Shown here in pieces: positions 26,046 through 35,003 of a stretch of DNA of 64,000 nt (position 1 is its first letter; each line of letters begins with the position of its first letter). The stretch is from Nocardia speluncae NBRC 108251 (GTDB lineage: Bacteria > Actinomycetota > Actinomycetes > Mycobacteriales > Mycobacteriaceae), in assembly GCF_001613245.1 (NCBI RefSeq), contig NZ_BDBZ01000035.1:124001-188000 (forward strand). The letters run 5' to 3'. The notes under the pieces were generated by a model. The model saw nothing but the letters and a program-made list of their open reading frames with translations, had not been told where the DNA came from and did no database searches. The position numbers were made by a program, and so were the translations under genes.

Positions 26046-26952
26046 ATCCGGTGAGCGGGAGTTCCGGTCCGGTTTCGTCTGTTTCGTCGGCCGCCCGAAC
26101 ACGGGTAAATCGACGCTGACCAATGCACTGGTGGGGGCGAAGATCGCGATCACCAGTTCGCGGCCGCAGACCACTCGCCACACCATCCGCGGGATCGTGC
26201 ACCGGGAACACACCCAGTTGATCCTGGTGGACACCCCGGGGCTGCACCGGCCGCGCACCCTGCTCGGCCAGCGACTCAATGATCTCGTGCGCGATACCTA
26301 TTCCGAGGTCGATGTGATCGCGCTGTGTATCCCGGCGGACGAGAAGATCGGCCCGGGGGATCGCTGGATCGTGCAGCAGGTGCGGCAGATGGCACCGAAG
26401 ACCACCCTGCTCGGTGTGGTCACCAAAATCGACAAGGTCGGCCGGGAGCAGATCGCGAAGCAACTGCTCGCCGTATCCGAACTGCTCGGACCGGATGCCG
26501 ATGTCATCCCGGTTTCTGCGGTCAAGGGTGAGCAGGTCGAGTTGCTGGTCGATCTCATCGCGTCGAAGATGCCGCCCGGGCCGGCGTTCTATCCCGACGG
26601 TGAACTCACCGACGAACCCGAGGAAACCCTGATGGCCGAGCTCATCCGGGAGGCCGCGCTGGAGGGGGTCCGCGACGAGCTACCGCATTCGCTGGCGGTG
26701 GTGATCGAAGACGTGCTGGCGCGCGAGGAACGCGAGGACATGCTCGATGTGCACGCGCTGCTGTATGTGGAGCGGCCGAGCCAGAAGGCGATCATCATCG
26801 GAAAAGGCGGTGCGCGCCTGAAAGAGGTCGGCACGAACGCGCGCAAACAGATCGAGCATATTCTCGGGACCCGGGTCTACCTGCACCTGCACGTGAAGAT
26901 CGCGAAGGACTGGCAGCGCGACCCCAAGCAGCTGGGCAAACTCGGCTTTTAG
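26038..26952 (+). CDS. era: Ribosome-assembly GTPase Era
   Basis: 304 residues from ATG 26038. Binds the 3' end of 16S rRNA and helps 30S maturation. G motifs GRPNTGKSTLTNAL, DTPGLHRPRT and TKIDK are intact, and the KH domain contains IIIGKGGARLKEVGTNARKQIE. The start lies within the end of the cdd-like gene, and the block ybeY-CBS-cdd-era is one operon devoted to ribosome maturation. Confidence 0.96.
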   Translation: MPESGEREFRSGFVCFVGRPNTGKSTLTNALVGAKIAITSSRPQTTRHTIRGIVHREHTQLILVDTPGLHRPRTLLGQRLNDLVRDTYSEVDVIALCIPADEKIGPGDRWIVQQVRQMAPKTTLLGVVTKIDKVGREQIAKQLLAVSELLGPDADVIPVSAVKGEQVELLVDLIASKMPPGPAFYPDGELTDEPEETLMAELIREAALEGVRDELPHSLAVVIEDVLAREEREDMLDVHALLYVERPSQKAIIIGKGGARLKEVGTNARKQIEHILGTRVYLHLHVKIAKDWQRDPKQLGKLGF

Positions 26953-27029
26953 ATCGGACTCGGCCGGCTTCTTTTCGATTCTGAATGTTGGCTGAGGTTT
27001 GACCTGCCCGGGTAGCGCTGGTTGGACTA

Positions 27030-27047
27030 GGCCGATAAGCTTCGGCC
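27030..27047. promoter_or_regulatory. Inverted repeat GGCCGA-N6-TCGGCC before the conservon
   Basis: Perfect 6-bp arms with spacer TAAGCT, lying 77 bases after era and 129 bases before the conservon start. Could be the era terminator or an operator for the conservon. Confidence 0.3.
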
Positions 27048-27176
27048 CCGATACCCGGATTCGTCGGAGCGAAACCACTTCTCGCCCGACGATTCGGTAA
27101 CGGGGCACGACGGGGTGCCGGATGCAGGCTCGTGGTCGAGTCGGCAGGACTTGGCGCGAGCGGGGGTACCCGACTT

Positions 27177-28757
27177 ATGTACGAATCGGTGATGGCGGGC
27201 CGTCCGGGTGGGCCCGGACCGGCGAACCGGCGGCAATGGGTGGCCCCCGCGCTCGCGCTGGCGATCTCGGTGACGGCCGGCGTCGGACTGGTCGCCGGCG
27301 CCATGCTCTCCGTGTCGCCGCCGGATCGGATGCTCACGGCCATATGGATTTCCGTCGCCGTCGTCGGCGCGTGTACCGCGATCACCACCGCGGTGTACGT
27401 CCGAGGGCTGTTCGTGACCGAACAGCAGCGCCGGACGGAAACGGCGGACCTGCTGGCCCGGGCGGAGGCCCGGGGCGCGGCCGCCGAACAGGCCGTCGCC
27501 GTGGAGAAGGAGGCCACCGCGGCCGTTGAACGGCGCCGGTCGGTGGCCGTCGCGGCGCTGGCGAACGCGTCCGGCCGGATGCAGGCGATGACCACCAGCA
27601 TGCTGGCCGAACTGCAGGACCTGGAGCATCGATACGCCGACCAGGCCGTACTCGCCGATCTGCTGAAACTCGACCACGCCACCGCCCAGGCCGGTCGCCT
27701 CGCCGACAGTATCGCGATCCTCAGCGGTGCGCGCACCGGCCGGCGCTGGGCCAAACCGATTGTGCTGGAACGGGTGCTGCGCGCGGCCATCGGGCGGGTC
27801 GGCGGTTATCAGCGGGTGCGGATGCGGGCCGTCGCCGAGATCGCGATCGCCGGGCACGCGGCCGAAGGTGTTATCCACGCCCTGTCCGAACTGGTCGACA
27901 ATGCCTGCCGGTTCTCGCCGCCCACCACCGAGGTGCATATCTACGCCGCGGAGATCCCGGCGGGTGTGGCGGTGACGATCGAGGACAGCGGCCTGGTGAT
28001 GAGCGAAACCTCGCTGCGCCGGGCGCAGGCCACGGTCTCCGGGACGGAGGCCGGGACCGAGGGGCTGTCGTCGCTCAACGGCACCCGGTTCGGGCTGGCG
28101 GTTGTCGGCCGGCTCGCCCGCAAACACGGACTCACCGTCAGTTACCGGCCATCGGCCATCGGCGGCACCGCGGCGGTGGTGATGATCCCCCGAGACCTCA
28201 CCGCCCGCATCGAACCACCGGCCACCCCGGCATTACCCGCCGGGCATTCGGCAGAACAGCCGGGATTGCCGCCAGGGGTGTCCACCGGCGGGTCCGATAC
28301 CGGGTCACGCTATTCGACCGCACCCCTGTCCGCGGACGGCGTCCCGGATACCCATGCGCACCGCGGCGCGGGCTATCCGGCGCAATCCCCGTACACCTCG
28401 GGCCGCCATCAGGTCACGCAGTACACGTCGGGACAGTTTCCGGCGCCGATATCGGATATTTCGGCGGTCACCACGACGGTCCTGCCCAAACGGCGCCGGG
28501 GCAGCACCCTGGCCGCAGCCCACCCCGAAGGTCTGCCCGCCCGGCCCGATCTCGACTGCTTCGACGGTTCCGCACAGGAGGACACTGCCGCGAAACACCG
28601 ATCGACGGCCGCGGCCATGGGGGCGTTCCAACGCGCGGTCACCGGTCGGGCGGAGGAGGACCCGCAGCCCTTCGGCGGACCGATCGGGTCGCCCGGTAAC
28701 GGCGCCGCGCGACCGGCGCGTCATTCCACGACAACCGACTGGGAGAACGATCGATGA
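27177..28757 (+). CDS. CvnA-like sensor kinase/ATPase of the conservon
   Basis: 526 residues from ATG 27177; GTG 27132 is a longer option with a poorer ribosome site. Two membrane spans (about residues 20-45 and 55-80) are followed by a coiled region (TADLLARAEARGAAAEQ) and a dimerisation-like helix (QDLEHRYADQAVLADLLKLDHATAQAGRLADS). An HATPase domain has the N-box ELVDNACRFSPP, and a Pro/Ser-rich tail of 150 residues follows. In Streptomyces conservons this histidine-kinase-like protein sits at the membrane with the three small proteins encoded next. The kinase site is DHATAQ rather than the standard H-box, as is common in the family. Confidence 0.88.
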   Translation: MYESVMAGRPGGPGPANRRQWVAPALALAISVTAGVGLVAGAMLSVSPPDRMLTAIWISVAVVGACTAITTAVYVRGLFVTEQQRRTETADLLARAEARGAAAEQAVAVEKEATAAVERRRSVAVAALANASGRMQAMTTSMLAELQDLEHRYADQAVLADLLKLDHATAQAGRLADSIAILSGARTGRRWAKPIVLERVLRAAIGRVGGYQRVRMRAVAEIAIAGHAAEGVIHALSELVDNACRFSPPTTEVHIYAAEIPAGVAVTIEDSGLVMSETSLRRAQATVSGTEAGTEGLSSLNGTRFGLAVVGRLARKHGLTVSYRPSAIGGTAAVVMIPRDLTARIEPPATPALPAGHSAEQPGLPPGVSTGGSDTGSRYSTAPLSADGVPDTHAHRGAGYPAQSPYTSGRHQVTQYTSGQFPAPISDISAVTTTVLPKRRRGSTLAAAHPEGLPARPDLDCFDGSAQEDTAAKHRSTAAAMGAFQRAVTGRAEEDPQPFGGPIGSPGNGAARPARHSTTTDWENDR

Positions 28758-29170
28758 CGACATCGGATCCGGCGCAACTGGATTGGCTGCTACAGCGGCT
28801 GCTGAGCGAAACCGCCGGTGCCCGGCACGCGGTACTGCTCGCCGCGGACGGTATCCAGATATGCCATACCGCCGGGTTGTCGATGGATCAGGCCGATCGG
28901 CTCGCCGCCATCGCCTCCGGTGTGCAGGCCCTGGCAGGTAGCGCCTCCGCGGAGTTCGGCAACGGCCGCGGCGGGGTGCGGCAGTCGATGACCGAATTCC
29001 ACGGCGGGATCCTGTTCATCGTCGGTGCCGGGGCGGGCGCCCAGATCGCGGTCCTCGCCGATGACGACGCCGATGCCGGTCTGGTCGGCGGGCAGATGGC
29101 GGCGCTGATCGAACAGGTCGGGGAGTATCTGTCCGCACCGCCGCGGGGGAGTAGAGCGAGACTGCTGTGA
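28754..29170 (+). CDS. CvnB-like roadblock/LC7 domain protein
   Basis: 138 residues; ATGA overlap with cvnA. A single roadblock/LC7 domain: LDWLLQRLLSETAGARHAVLLAADG, then LAAIASGVQALAGSAS, then GGILFIVGAGAGAQIAVL. Such proteins act as GTPase regulators; here the partner would be the CvnD-like GTPase in the same operon. Confidence 0.9.
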   Translation: MTTSDPAQLDWLLQRLLSETAGARHAVLLAADGIQICHTAGLSMDQADRLAAIASGVQALAGSASAEFGNGRGGVRQSMTEFHGGILFIVGAGAGAQIAVLADDDADAGLVGGQMAALIEQVGEYLSAPPRGSRARLL

Positions 29171-29526
29171 ACCGCCCCGGCCGCGACGACGAACCCGACC
29201 GTTTCTACACCCTCACCGGCGGCCGCGCCGCCCCCACCACCGAAGAATTCGATCCGGTCACCCTGGTGGTCAGTGAATGCGTGCCCGCACCGGCGATGCA
29301 GCGCGAACACGTGGCCATCCTGACCATGTGCCGGCAGCCGACCGCCGTGGTGGAGATCGCCGCCGAACTGCGGCTGCCGATCGGCATCACGACGGTTCTG
29401 GTCGCGGATCTGCTGCACACCGGCAAGGTCACCGTGCGCCATCCCGAGCTCGCCGCGGGACCCTACGGCGACACATTCGATATCGACATGCTCGAGAAGG
29501 TGCTAGTTGGACTCCGTAGCCTTTGA
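29167..29526 (+). CDS. CvnC-like DUF742 protein
   Basis: 119 residues, overlapping cvnB by 4 bases (GTGA). Matches DUF742: RFYTLTGGRAAP, then AMQREHVAILTMCRQPTAVVEIAAELRLPIGITTVLVADLL, then MLEKVLVGL. The middle looks like a winged-helix fold. It is part of the membrane-associated complex in Streptomyces conservons; biochemical role unknown. Confidence 0.9.
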   Translation: MNRPGRDDEPDRFYTLTGGRAAPTTEEFDPVTLVVSECVPAPAMQREHVAILTMCRQPTAVVEIAAELRLPIGITTVLVADLLHTGKVTVRHPELAAGPYGDTFDIDMLEKVLVGLRSL

Positions 29527-30130
29527 CGACCGCCCCACCCGTTCTCGTGTGCCCCTGGCCGGTTCGGTGCGGCACGGCCTGAAAGTCGTTGTCGTCGGCG
29601 GCTTCGGGGTGGGTAAGACGACGATGGTCCGCTCGGTGAGCGAGATCCAGCCGCTGGACACCGAGGCGGTGATGACCGATGCCGGGGCCGGGGTGGACGA
29701 TCTATCCGGGGTGACCGGGAAGTCCACCACCACGGTCGCTTTCGATTTCGGGCGGATCAGCGTGTCCGGTGAATACGTGCTGTACGTGTTCGGCGCCCCG
29801 GGGCAGGAGCGGTTCTGGTTCCTGTGGGATCGGCTGTTCACCGGTGCGCTGGGCGCGGTGGTACTGGTGGACCCGCGCCGGATCAGTGATTGCTGGTACG
29901 CCATCGACCGGCTCGAATATCAGGGCACCCCGTTCGTGGTTGCGTGCAATTCGTTCGACCCTGTCCCGCCGCTGCTGGACGAGGTCCGTGATGCCCTCGA
30001 CCTGGACCCGCACGTTCCGTTGTTCGGCTGCGACGCGCGCTCGCGGGATTCGGGCAAACGGGTCCTGATCGGGCTTGTCGAGCACCTCATCGAGCGGCAG
30101 GCCCCGGCCGGGCTGGAGGTGCGACCGTGA
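29507..30130 (+). CDS. CvnD-like small GTPase
   Basis: 207 residues from TTG 29507, overlapping cvnC by 20 bases. A Ras-like GTPase: P-loop VVVGGFGVGKTTMV, switch region MTDAGAGVDD, and G3 FGAPGQERF. The usual NKxD motif is replaced by CNSFD. Completes the four-gene conservon and overlaps the first P450 (GTGA). Confidence 0.9.
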   Translation: MDSVAFDDRPTRSRVPLAGSVRHGLKVVVVGGFGVGKTTMVRSVSEIQPLDTEAVMTDAGAGVDDLSGVTGKSTTTVAFDFGRISVSGEYVLYVFGAPGQERFWFLWDRLFTGALGAVVLVDPRRISDCWYAIDRLEYQGTPFVVACNSFDPVPPLLDEVRDALDLDPHVPLFGCDARSRDSGKRVLIGLVEHLIERQAPAGLEVRP

Positions 30131-31410
30131 CCGGTCTCGAGTACAGCGCCGGCGCGCCTGCCGCGAGTTGCCCAGCGGCGCAACCGGGCGCGGTCCGGCT
30201 CGACGGCCCCGGATTCCACACCGATCCCGCGATGCTCTACACACGTATACGGTCCGAGCACGGCCCGGTGGTGGCGGTGGAACTCATCGGCGGTATCCCG
30301 GCGTGGCTGGTGATCGGCTATCGGGAACTGCATCAGGTCACCACGGACGGAATGTTGTTCCCGCGGGATTCGGCGCTGTGGAATCAGTGGCCGGCGATCC
30401 CGCCGGATTGGCCGCTGCTGCCGATGGTGGGCCGCCCGCAACCAGGGATCTACTTCACCGCGGGCGCCGCACACGCCCGGCATGTGGCGCTGGTGGAGCC
30501 CGCGCTGGAATCGGTGGACCCGTTCGCGCTGCGCAGCGCCTGCGAGAAGCTGGCCGACGGCCTCATCGACCGGTTCTGCGGCCGTGGCCACGCGGATGTG
30601 GTCACCGAATTCGCCGAGCTGCTCCCGGTGCTGACCCTGGCCTGGATTCTGGGCGTACCCGAAGCCGATGGGCCTTATCTGGCGCAGACCATGCAGGTGC
30701 TGTGTGACGGCGGCACCGAGGCCCCGGCCGCCTACCAGCGTTTCGTCGAGTACATGCAGCAGCTACTGGTGCAGAAAAAACTCCGGCCGGGTCAGGATCT
30801 GGTGTCGCGGATGCTTGCTGATCCTGTCCCGTTCGCCGACGAAGAGTATGTGCTGAATATGCAGTCGGTCACCGCGGCCGGGCATCTGCCGACCGCCGAC
30901 TGGATCGGTAATTCGATCCGCCTCATGCTGGTCGACGACCGGTTCGCCGCCGCGTTCGGAGCGGCCCGGCACAGTATCGGTCAGGCCATGACCGAAGTGC
31001 TCTGGGAAGATACGCCGACCCAGATCCTGGCCGGCCGCTGGGTCGCGCGCGATACCCGGCTCGGTGAAGCACTTGTCCGTCGCGGCGATATGTTGCTGCT
31101 CGGTTTGGCCGCCGCCAATTCCGATCCGCATATCCGCCAGTACACCGGCGACGGCGCCGACCCCGCGCATTCCGGTAACGCCGCCCATTTCGCTTTCGGG
31201 CACGGCGAATACCGCTGTCCGTTCCCGGCCCAGCAGATCGCCGAGATCATCGCGCGCACCGGTATCGAGGTCCTGCTCGACCGGCTGCCCGATCTGGACC
31301 TGGCGGTTCCGGGGGAGTCCCTGGTCCGCAGGCCCTCCCCCTTCCTGCGTGGGTTCACCTCTCTTCCTGTCCGTTTCACTCCTGTTCCCGCCGTTGGAGG
31401 TGGCTCGTGA
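30127..31410 (+). CDS. Cytochrome P450, CYP157-like (no ExxR motif)
   Basis: 427 residues from GTG 30127, overlapping cvnD. The heme-binding loop is present (FAFGHGEYRCPFP) and the I-helix reads AAGHLPTADW. The K-helix, which should hold ExxR, reads EVLWEDTP, so Arg is replaced by Trp. The CYP157 family of Streptomyces conservons is known to lack ExxR, and this gene is in the equivalent position beside a CYP154-like gene. This is a family assignment by motif and context, not by alignment. Redox partner and substrate unknown. Confidence 0.85.
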   Translation: MTGLEYSAGAPAASCPAAQPGAVRLDGPGFHTDPAMLYTRIRSEHGPVVAVELIGGIPAWLVIGYRELHQVTTDGMLFPRDSALWNQWPAIPPDWPLLPMVGRPQPGIYFTAGAAHARHVALVEPALESVDPFALRSACEKLADGLIDRFCGRGHADVVTEFAELLPVLTLAWILGVPEADGPYLAQTMQVLCDGGTEAPAAYQRFVEYMQQLLVQKKLRPGQDLVSRMLADPVPFADEEYVLNMQSVTAAGHLPTADWIGNSIRLMLVDDRFAAAFGAARHSIGQAMTEVLWEDTPTQILAGRWVARDTRLGEALVRRGDMLLLGLAAANSDPHIRQYTGDGADPAHSGNAAHFAFGHGEYRCPFPAQQIAEIIARTGIEVLLDRLPDLDLAVPGESLVRRPSPFLRGFTSLPVRFTPVPAVGGGS

Positions 31411-32642
31411 GCCGGCAATGCCCGCATAGCGCGGCCCTGACCATCGACCCCATGGTCGCCGATCTCGCGGGGGAGACCCGCACCCTGTGCGCGGGCCCGG
31501 AGCTCACGAAGATCGACCTGCTGGGCGCCCCGGCGTGGAGCATCACCCGGCACAACCTGGCGCGGCAACTCCTCGGTGACACGCGCCTGGTCAAAGATCA
31601 CACACAGTGGAATCTGTGGCAGTCCGGCGCGGTGACCCGGGAATGGCCGCTGATCGGCATGATCGACGCGGGCCGCTCCATGTTCACCGTCGACGGTGCC
31701 GAACACCGCCGGCTGCGCATCAAGACCACCCGTGCGCTGGCCCCGCGCCGCCTGGGTGCGCTGCGGCCGAAGATCGAACAGTTCACCGCCGAACTTCTCG
31801 ACGATCTGGCGAAAGCCGGTGCCGGCGGTGTGGTGGATCTGAAGCAGGTTTTCGCCTACCCGCTGCCGATGCGGGTGGTCAGTGAACTGATGGGAGTGCC
31901 GCGCACCGATCACGCCTACCTGCTCGAGGCGTACAAGAAGTTCTTCTCGCTGCTCACTCCGCACGACGAGCGGATGCGGGTCTTCGCCGAACTCGACGAC
32001 TACTACACCGGCCTCATCCGCGCGAAAACAGCGAACCCGGCCGACGATCTCACCTCCGATTTCATTCACGATGTCGCCGCCGGCGAAACCCCGCTCACCG
32101 AGGAAGAGGTGCACGGCAACCTCAAGGCGCTGGTGGCCGCCGGTCACGAAACCACCGTCAGCCTGATCGTCATGACCACCCGCGCCCTGCTCGCTCATCC
32201 GGAACAGCTCGCCGCGATCCGGGCCGGGCAACGCTCCTGGGAAGAAGCGATCGAGGAGACGCTGCGCTGGGACGGTCCCGTCATCCATCTGCTGATGCGC
32301 TTCGCCACCGAGGACATCACCGTCGGTGATCTCACCATCGAAAAGGGCGACGGTGTGGTCATGTCCTATCGCGCCATCGGCCGTGACCAGGGCCTGCACG
32401 GCGCCGATGCCGACACCTTCGATATCACCCGGCCGACCGCGAACCGCAATATCTCCTTCGGCCACGGCCCGCATATCTGCCCCGGCGCGGCCCTGGCCCG
32501 GCTGGAGGCCGCCATCGCCCTGCCTGCCCTGTTCGACCGCTTCCCCGACCTGCGTGCCGATATTCTCCTCACCGAACACGGCAACCTCCCTGTGCTCACA
32601 CAGAACGATCCCGCCGCCTTCCCTGTCCACCTCGGAACCTAG
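31407..32642 (+). CDS. Cytochrome P450, CYP154-like
   Basis: 411 residues from GTG 31407, overlapping the previous P450 (GTGA). Fully canonical: I-helix AAGHETTVSLI, K-helix EETLRWDGP (ExxR intact), heme loop ISFGHGPHICPGAALARLE. CYP157/CYP154 pairs following cvnA-D are the known arrangement of the P450-type conservons. It is probably the catalytically standard member of the pair and closes the operon. Confidence 0.9.
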   Translation: MSRQCPHSAALTIDPMVADLAGETRTLCAGPELTKIDLLGAPAWSITRHNLARQLLGDTRLVKDHTQWNLWQSGAVTREWPLIGMIDAGRSMFTVDGAEHRRLRIKTTRALAPRRLGALRPKIEQFTAELLDDLAKAGAGGVVDLKQVFAYPLPMRVVSELMGVPRTDHAYLLEAYKKFFSLLTPHDERMRVFAELDDYYTGLIRAKTANPADDLTSDFIHDVAAGETPLTEEEVHGNLKALVAAGHETTVSLIVMTTRALLAHPEQLAAIRAGQRSWEEAIEETLRWDGPVIHLLMRFATEDITVGDLTIEKGDGVVMSYRAIGRDQGLHGADADTFDITRPTANRNISFGHGPHICPGAALARLEAAIALPALFDRFPDLRADILLTEHGNLPVLTQNDPAAFPVHLGT

Positions 32643-32763
32643 AACCGGGCCGAGCCGCGGGACAACCGGAGGCGTTCTCGTAGCGGTCGTCCTTGCACGT
32701 CGGATCGGGTCGTCCGGCCCGACATCCCGGCGCGACCGACGGCCGGTGCCGAGTCTTACGAGG

Positions 32764-32797
32764 CCCTTGGAGGTTTTGACCAAGGGGGGCCAAAACC
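32764..32797 (+). promoter_or_regulatory. Interleaved inverted repeats before recO (possible pseudoknot or attenuator)
   Basis: Two 7-bp arm pairs are interleaved: CCCTTGG (32764-32770) with CCAAGGG (32780-32786), and GGTTTTG (32772-32778) with CAAAACC (32791-32797). In RNA they would form an H-type pseudoknot or two exclusive hairpins. A 10-bp palindrome GCGGCGCCGC follows at once. The element ends 32 bases before the recO start. Confidence 0.45.
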
Positions 32798-32828
32798 CGC
32801 GGCGCCGCAGGCGACGCATAATAATGCA

Positions 32829-33602
32829 GTGCAGTTGTACAGGGACCATGCGGTGGTGCTGCGCCAGCACAAGCTGGGCGAAGCCGATCGTATTGTCACG
32901 CTGCTGACCAGGCAACACGGGATTGTGCGGGCCGTCGCGAAAGGGGTGCGCCGCACGAAGTCGAAGTTCGGTGCGCGGCTGGAGCCGTTCGCCTATGTCG
33001 ATATCCAGCTGCATCCCGGTCGCAGCCTCGACACGGTGACCCAGGTGCATACCGTGGAGGCATTCGCGACGGCCATCGTCGCCGACTACGGTCGCTACAC
33101 CACCGCCTGCGCGGTCCTGGAAACCGCCGGACGCCTGGCCGGGGAGGAACGTGCTCCCGTCCCGCGGCTGCACACCCTCACCGCGGGTGCCCTGCGCGCG
33201 ATCGCGGCCGGTGAACGCCCCCACGAACTCGTTCTCGACGCCTTCCTGCTGCGCGCCATGGACTACGCCGGCTGGGCCCCCGCCATCGACGAATGCGCCC
33301 GCTGTGCCACCCCCGGCCCGCATCGTGCGTTCCATATCGGTGCCGGTGGCGCTGTCTGCGTGCACTGCCGACCGGCCGGCGCCGCCACCCCGGCTCTCGC
33401 GGTCTTCGATCACCTGCTGGCCCTGCGTCACGGCCGCTGGGATCGGGTCGCGGATATCCCGGAATCGGCCCGCCGCCAGGCCAGCGGCCTGATCGCGGCC
33501 CACTTGCAGTGGCATCTGGAACGCGAGTTACGCACCCTGCCGCTGATCGAACGTTCTGTCGGTGGCGCGGCATCCGGGGTCGCCGGGCCGGCGACCCACT
33601 GA
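32829..33602 (+). CDS. recO: DNA repair protein RecO
   Basis: 257 residues from GTG 32829. Loads RecA in the RecFOR gap-repair pathway. The N-terminal OB fold is clear (RDHAVVLRQHKLGEADRIVTLL, GVRRTKSKFGARLEPF) and the C-terminal zinc site has CARCATPG and VCVHCRP. The preceding 186-base gap holds an unusual set of interleaved repeats. Confidence 0.93.
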   Translation: MQLYRDHAVVLRQHKLGEADRIVTLLTRQHGIVRAVAKGVRRTKSKFGARLEPFAYVDIQLHPGRSLDTVTQVHTVEAFATAIVADYGRYTTACAVLETAGRLAGEERAPVPRLHTLTAGALRAIAAGERPHELVLDAFLLRAMDYAGWAPAIDECARCATPGPHRAFHIGAGGAVCVHCRPAGAATPALAVFDHLLALRHGRWDRVADIPESARRQASGLIAAHLQWHLERELRTLPLIERSVGGAASGVAGPATH

Positions 33603-33758
33603 CACTGCGTGTTCGTTCCGCTGATCAGTTGCGAAGGTTCGGCCTGCTCGATTCATGCGTGTACCACTACCGCTGTGTCTCGTTGGGCCGCCGCTCACTG
33701 CACGTGCGAACCGGCGTCCGGTAAGAACCCGCTCAGGTCGGTGTGGTCCGCGCACAGT

Positions 33759-33764
33759 TACTCT
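33759..33764 (+). promoter_or_regulatory. -10 hexamer of leaderless promoter, uppS
   Basis: TACTCT, 7 bases (TTGAACC) before GTG 33772. Confidence 0.5.
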
Positions 33765-33771
33765 TTGAACC

Positions 33772-34581
33772 GTGATCCTGCGTCGTGACTCTGCCGGTTC
33801 GGACGCGTCCGCCGGTGCTCGTACCGTCCGCCCGCCGGCACCGCATCCCTCGGGCGCCACCCCGCCCGATATTCCGCGGGAGCTCCTTCCCCGGCATGTC
33901 GCGCTGGTGATGGACGGCAACGGTCGCTGGGCGCAGGAGCGGGGACTGCCGCGGACCGCCGGTCACGAGAAGGGCGAGGCCGTTCTCATGGACACCGTCG
34001 AGGGGTGTATCGAGATCGGTGTGAAGTGGTTGTCGGCGTACGCGTTCTCCACCGAGAACTGGCGGCGCAGCCCCGAAGAGGTCCGGTTCCTGATGGGCTT
34101 CAACCGGGATGTGATCCGGAGACGGCGCGACGAGATGCACGAGATGGGGGTGCGGGTGCGCTGGGCGGGGCGGCGGCCGCGGTTGTGGCGCAGTGTGATC
34201 AAGGAACTAGAGGTCGCGCAGGAGCTCACGCAGGACAACACCGTGATGACGCTGACCATGTGCGTGAACTACGGTGGTCGTGCCGAGATCGCCGATGCCG
34301 CACGGGAAATCGCTCGGCGGGTGGCCGCGGGGGAGGTGGATCCGGAGAAGGTGAACGAGGCCATGCTGGCCCGGTACATGGACGAACCGGAGATGCCCGA
34401 TGTGGATCTGTTCCTGCGGCCCTCGGGCGAGTATCGGAGTTCGAACTTCTTGATCTGGCAGTCCGCGTACGCGGAATTCGTCTATCAGGACACCCTGTTC
34501 CCGGATTTCGACCGCCGCAATCTATGGGAGGCCTGTATGGAGTACGCGCGGCGGGATCGCCGGTTCGGTGGTGCCAAATGA
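33772..34581 (+). CDS. uppS: Cis-prenyltransferase (decaprenyl/undecaprenyl diphosphate synthase, UppS-like)
   Basis: 269 residues from GTG 33772. Makes the long polyprenyl diphosphate carrier for cell-wall synthesis. The catalytic Asp lies in LVMDGNGRWAQERG; the family blocks AYAFSTENWRRSPEEV and LFLRPSGEYRSSNFLIWQSAYAEF (read as two motifs) are conserved. The position next to recO matches the mycobacterial decaprenyl diphosphate synthase. A canonical reading of the motif before NFL would be GE-x-R-x-S; here GEYRSS, consistent. The final gene overlaps the next by 4 bases. Confidence 0.93.
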   Translation: MILRRDSAGSDASAGARTVRPPAPHPSGATPPDIPRELLPRHVALVMDGNGRWAQERGLPRTAGHEKGEAVLMDTVEGCIEIGVKWLSAYAFSTENWRRSPEEVRFLMGFNRDVIRRRRDEMHEMGVRVRWAGRRPRLWRSVIKELEVAQELTQDNTVMTLTMCVNYGGRAEIADAAREIARRVAAGEVDPEKVNEAMLARYMDEPEMPDVDLFLRPSGEYRSSNFLIWQSAYAEFVYQDTLFPDFDRRNLWEACMEYARRDRRFGGAK

Positions 34582-35003
34582 CGTCCGAGACCGGATCGGG
34601 AGCCGTGGCCCCCGATATCGAACTGAAGGCGCGCGCCGGCGCCGGCCTGGGCCTGCACGATATCGATATCCGGGTCGATACCGATGGTTCCTTGCGGTTC
34701 GATTTCCACGGTGCCCTGTGCTCGCTGAGTGCGTTCACGCTGACGCCGGGCCTGGATGTGCTGTCGCTGACCTGCGTGCTGGCCTGGGACCGCCCGCTCA
34801 AACCGCAATTGCACAAGCGGGTGGCGGAGCGTAATGCCGCGTTGCAGTTCGGGTCGATCGCGTTGATCGCGCACGAGAAGCTCGCGGACGTGATCCTGCG
34901 TTACACATTCCCAGCGGCCGGCCTGGACGATCAGGCGCTGACCACCATGCTGCTGCTGGTACTCGGCGGTGCGGGCGAGGCGCGTCAGGGTTTGCTGCCC
35001 TGA
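34578..35003 (+). CDS. YbjN-like hypothetical protein
   Basis: 141 residues from ATG 34578 (ATGA overlap with uppS). The pattern of strands (IDIRVDTDGSLRFDF, VLSLTCVLAWDRPL) followed by helix (RVAERNAALQFGSIALIAHE), strand (VILRYTFP) and helix (QALTTMLLLVLGGAGEARQ) resembles the YbjN/secretion-chaperone-like fold. No catalytic motif. Translational coupling suggests a function tied to uppS. It overlaps the convergent TetR gene by 19 bases. Confidence 0.6.
   Translation: MTSETGSGAVAPDIELKARAGAGLGLHDIDIRVDTDGSLRFDFHGALCSLSAFTLTPGLDVLSLTCVLAWDRPLKPQLHKRVAERNAALQFGSIALIAHEKLADVILRYTFPAAGLDDQALTTMLLLVLGGAGEARQGLLP

Noticed and set aside
30981..33515. 844-codon minus-strand frame across both P450 and recO
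   Set aside because: Crosses three real genes and an intergenic region; no recognisable domain.
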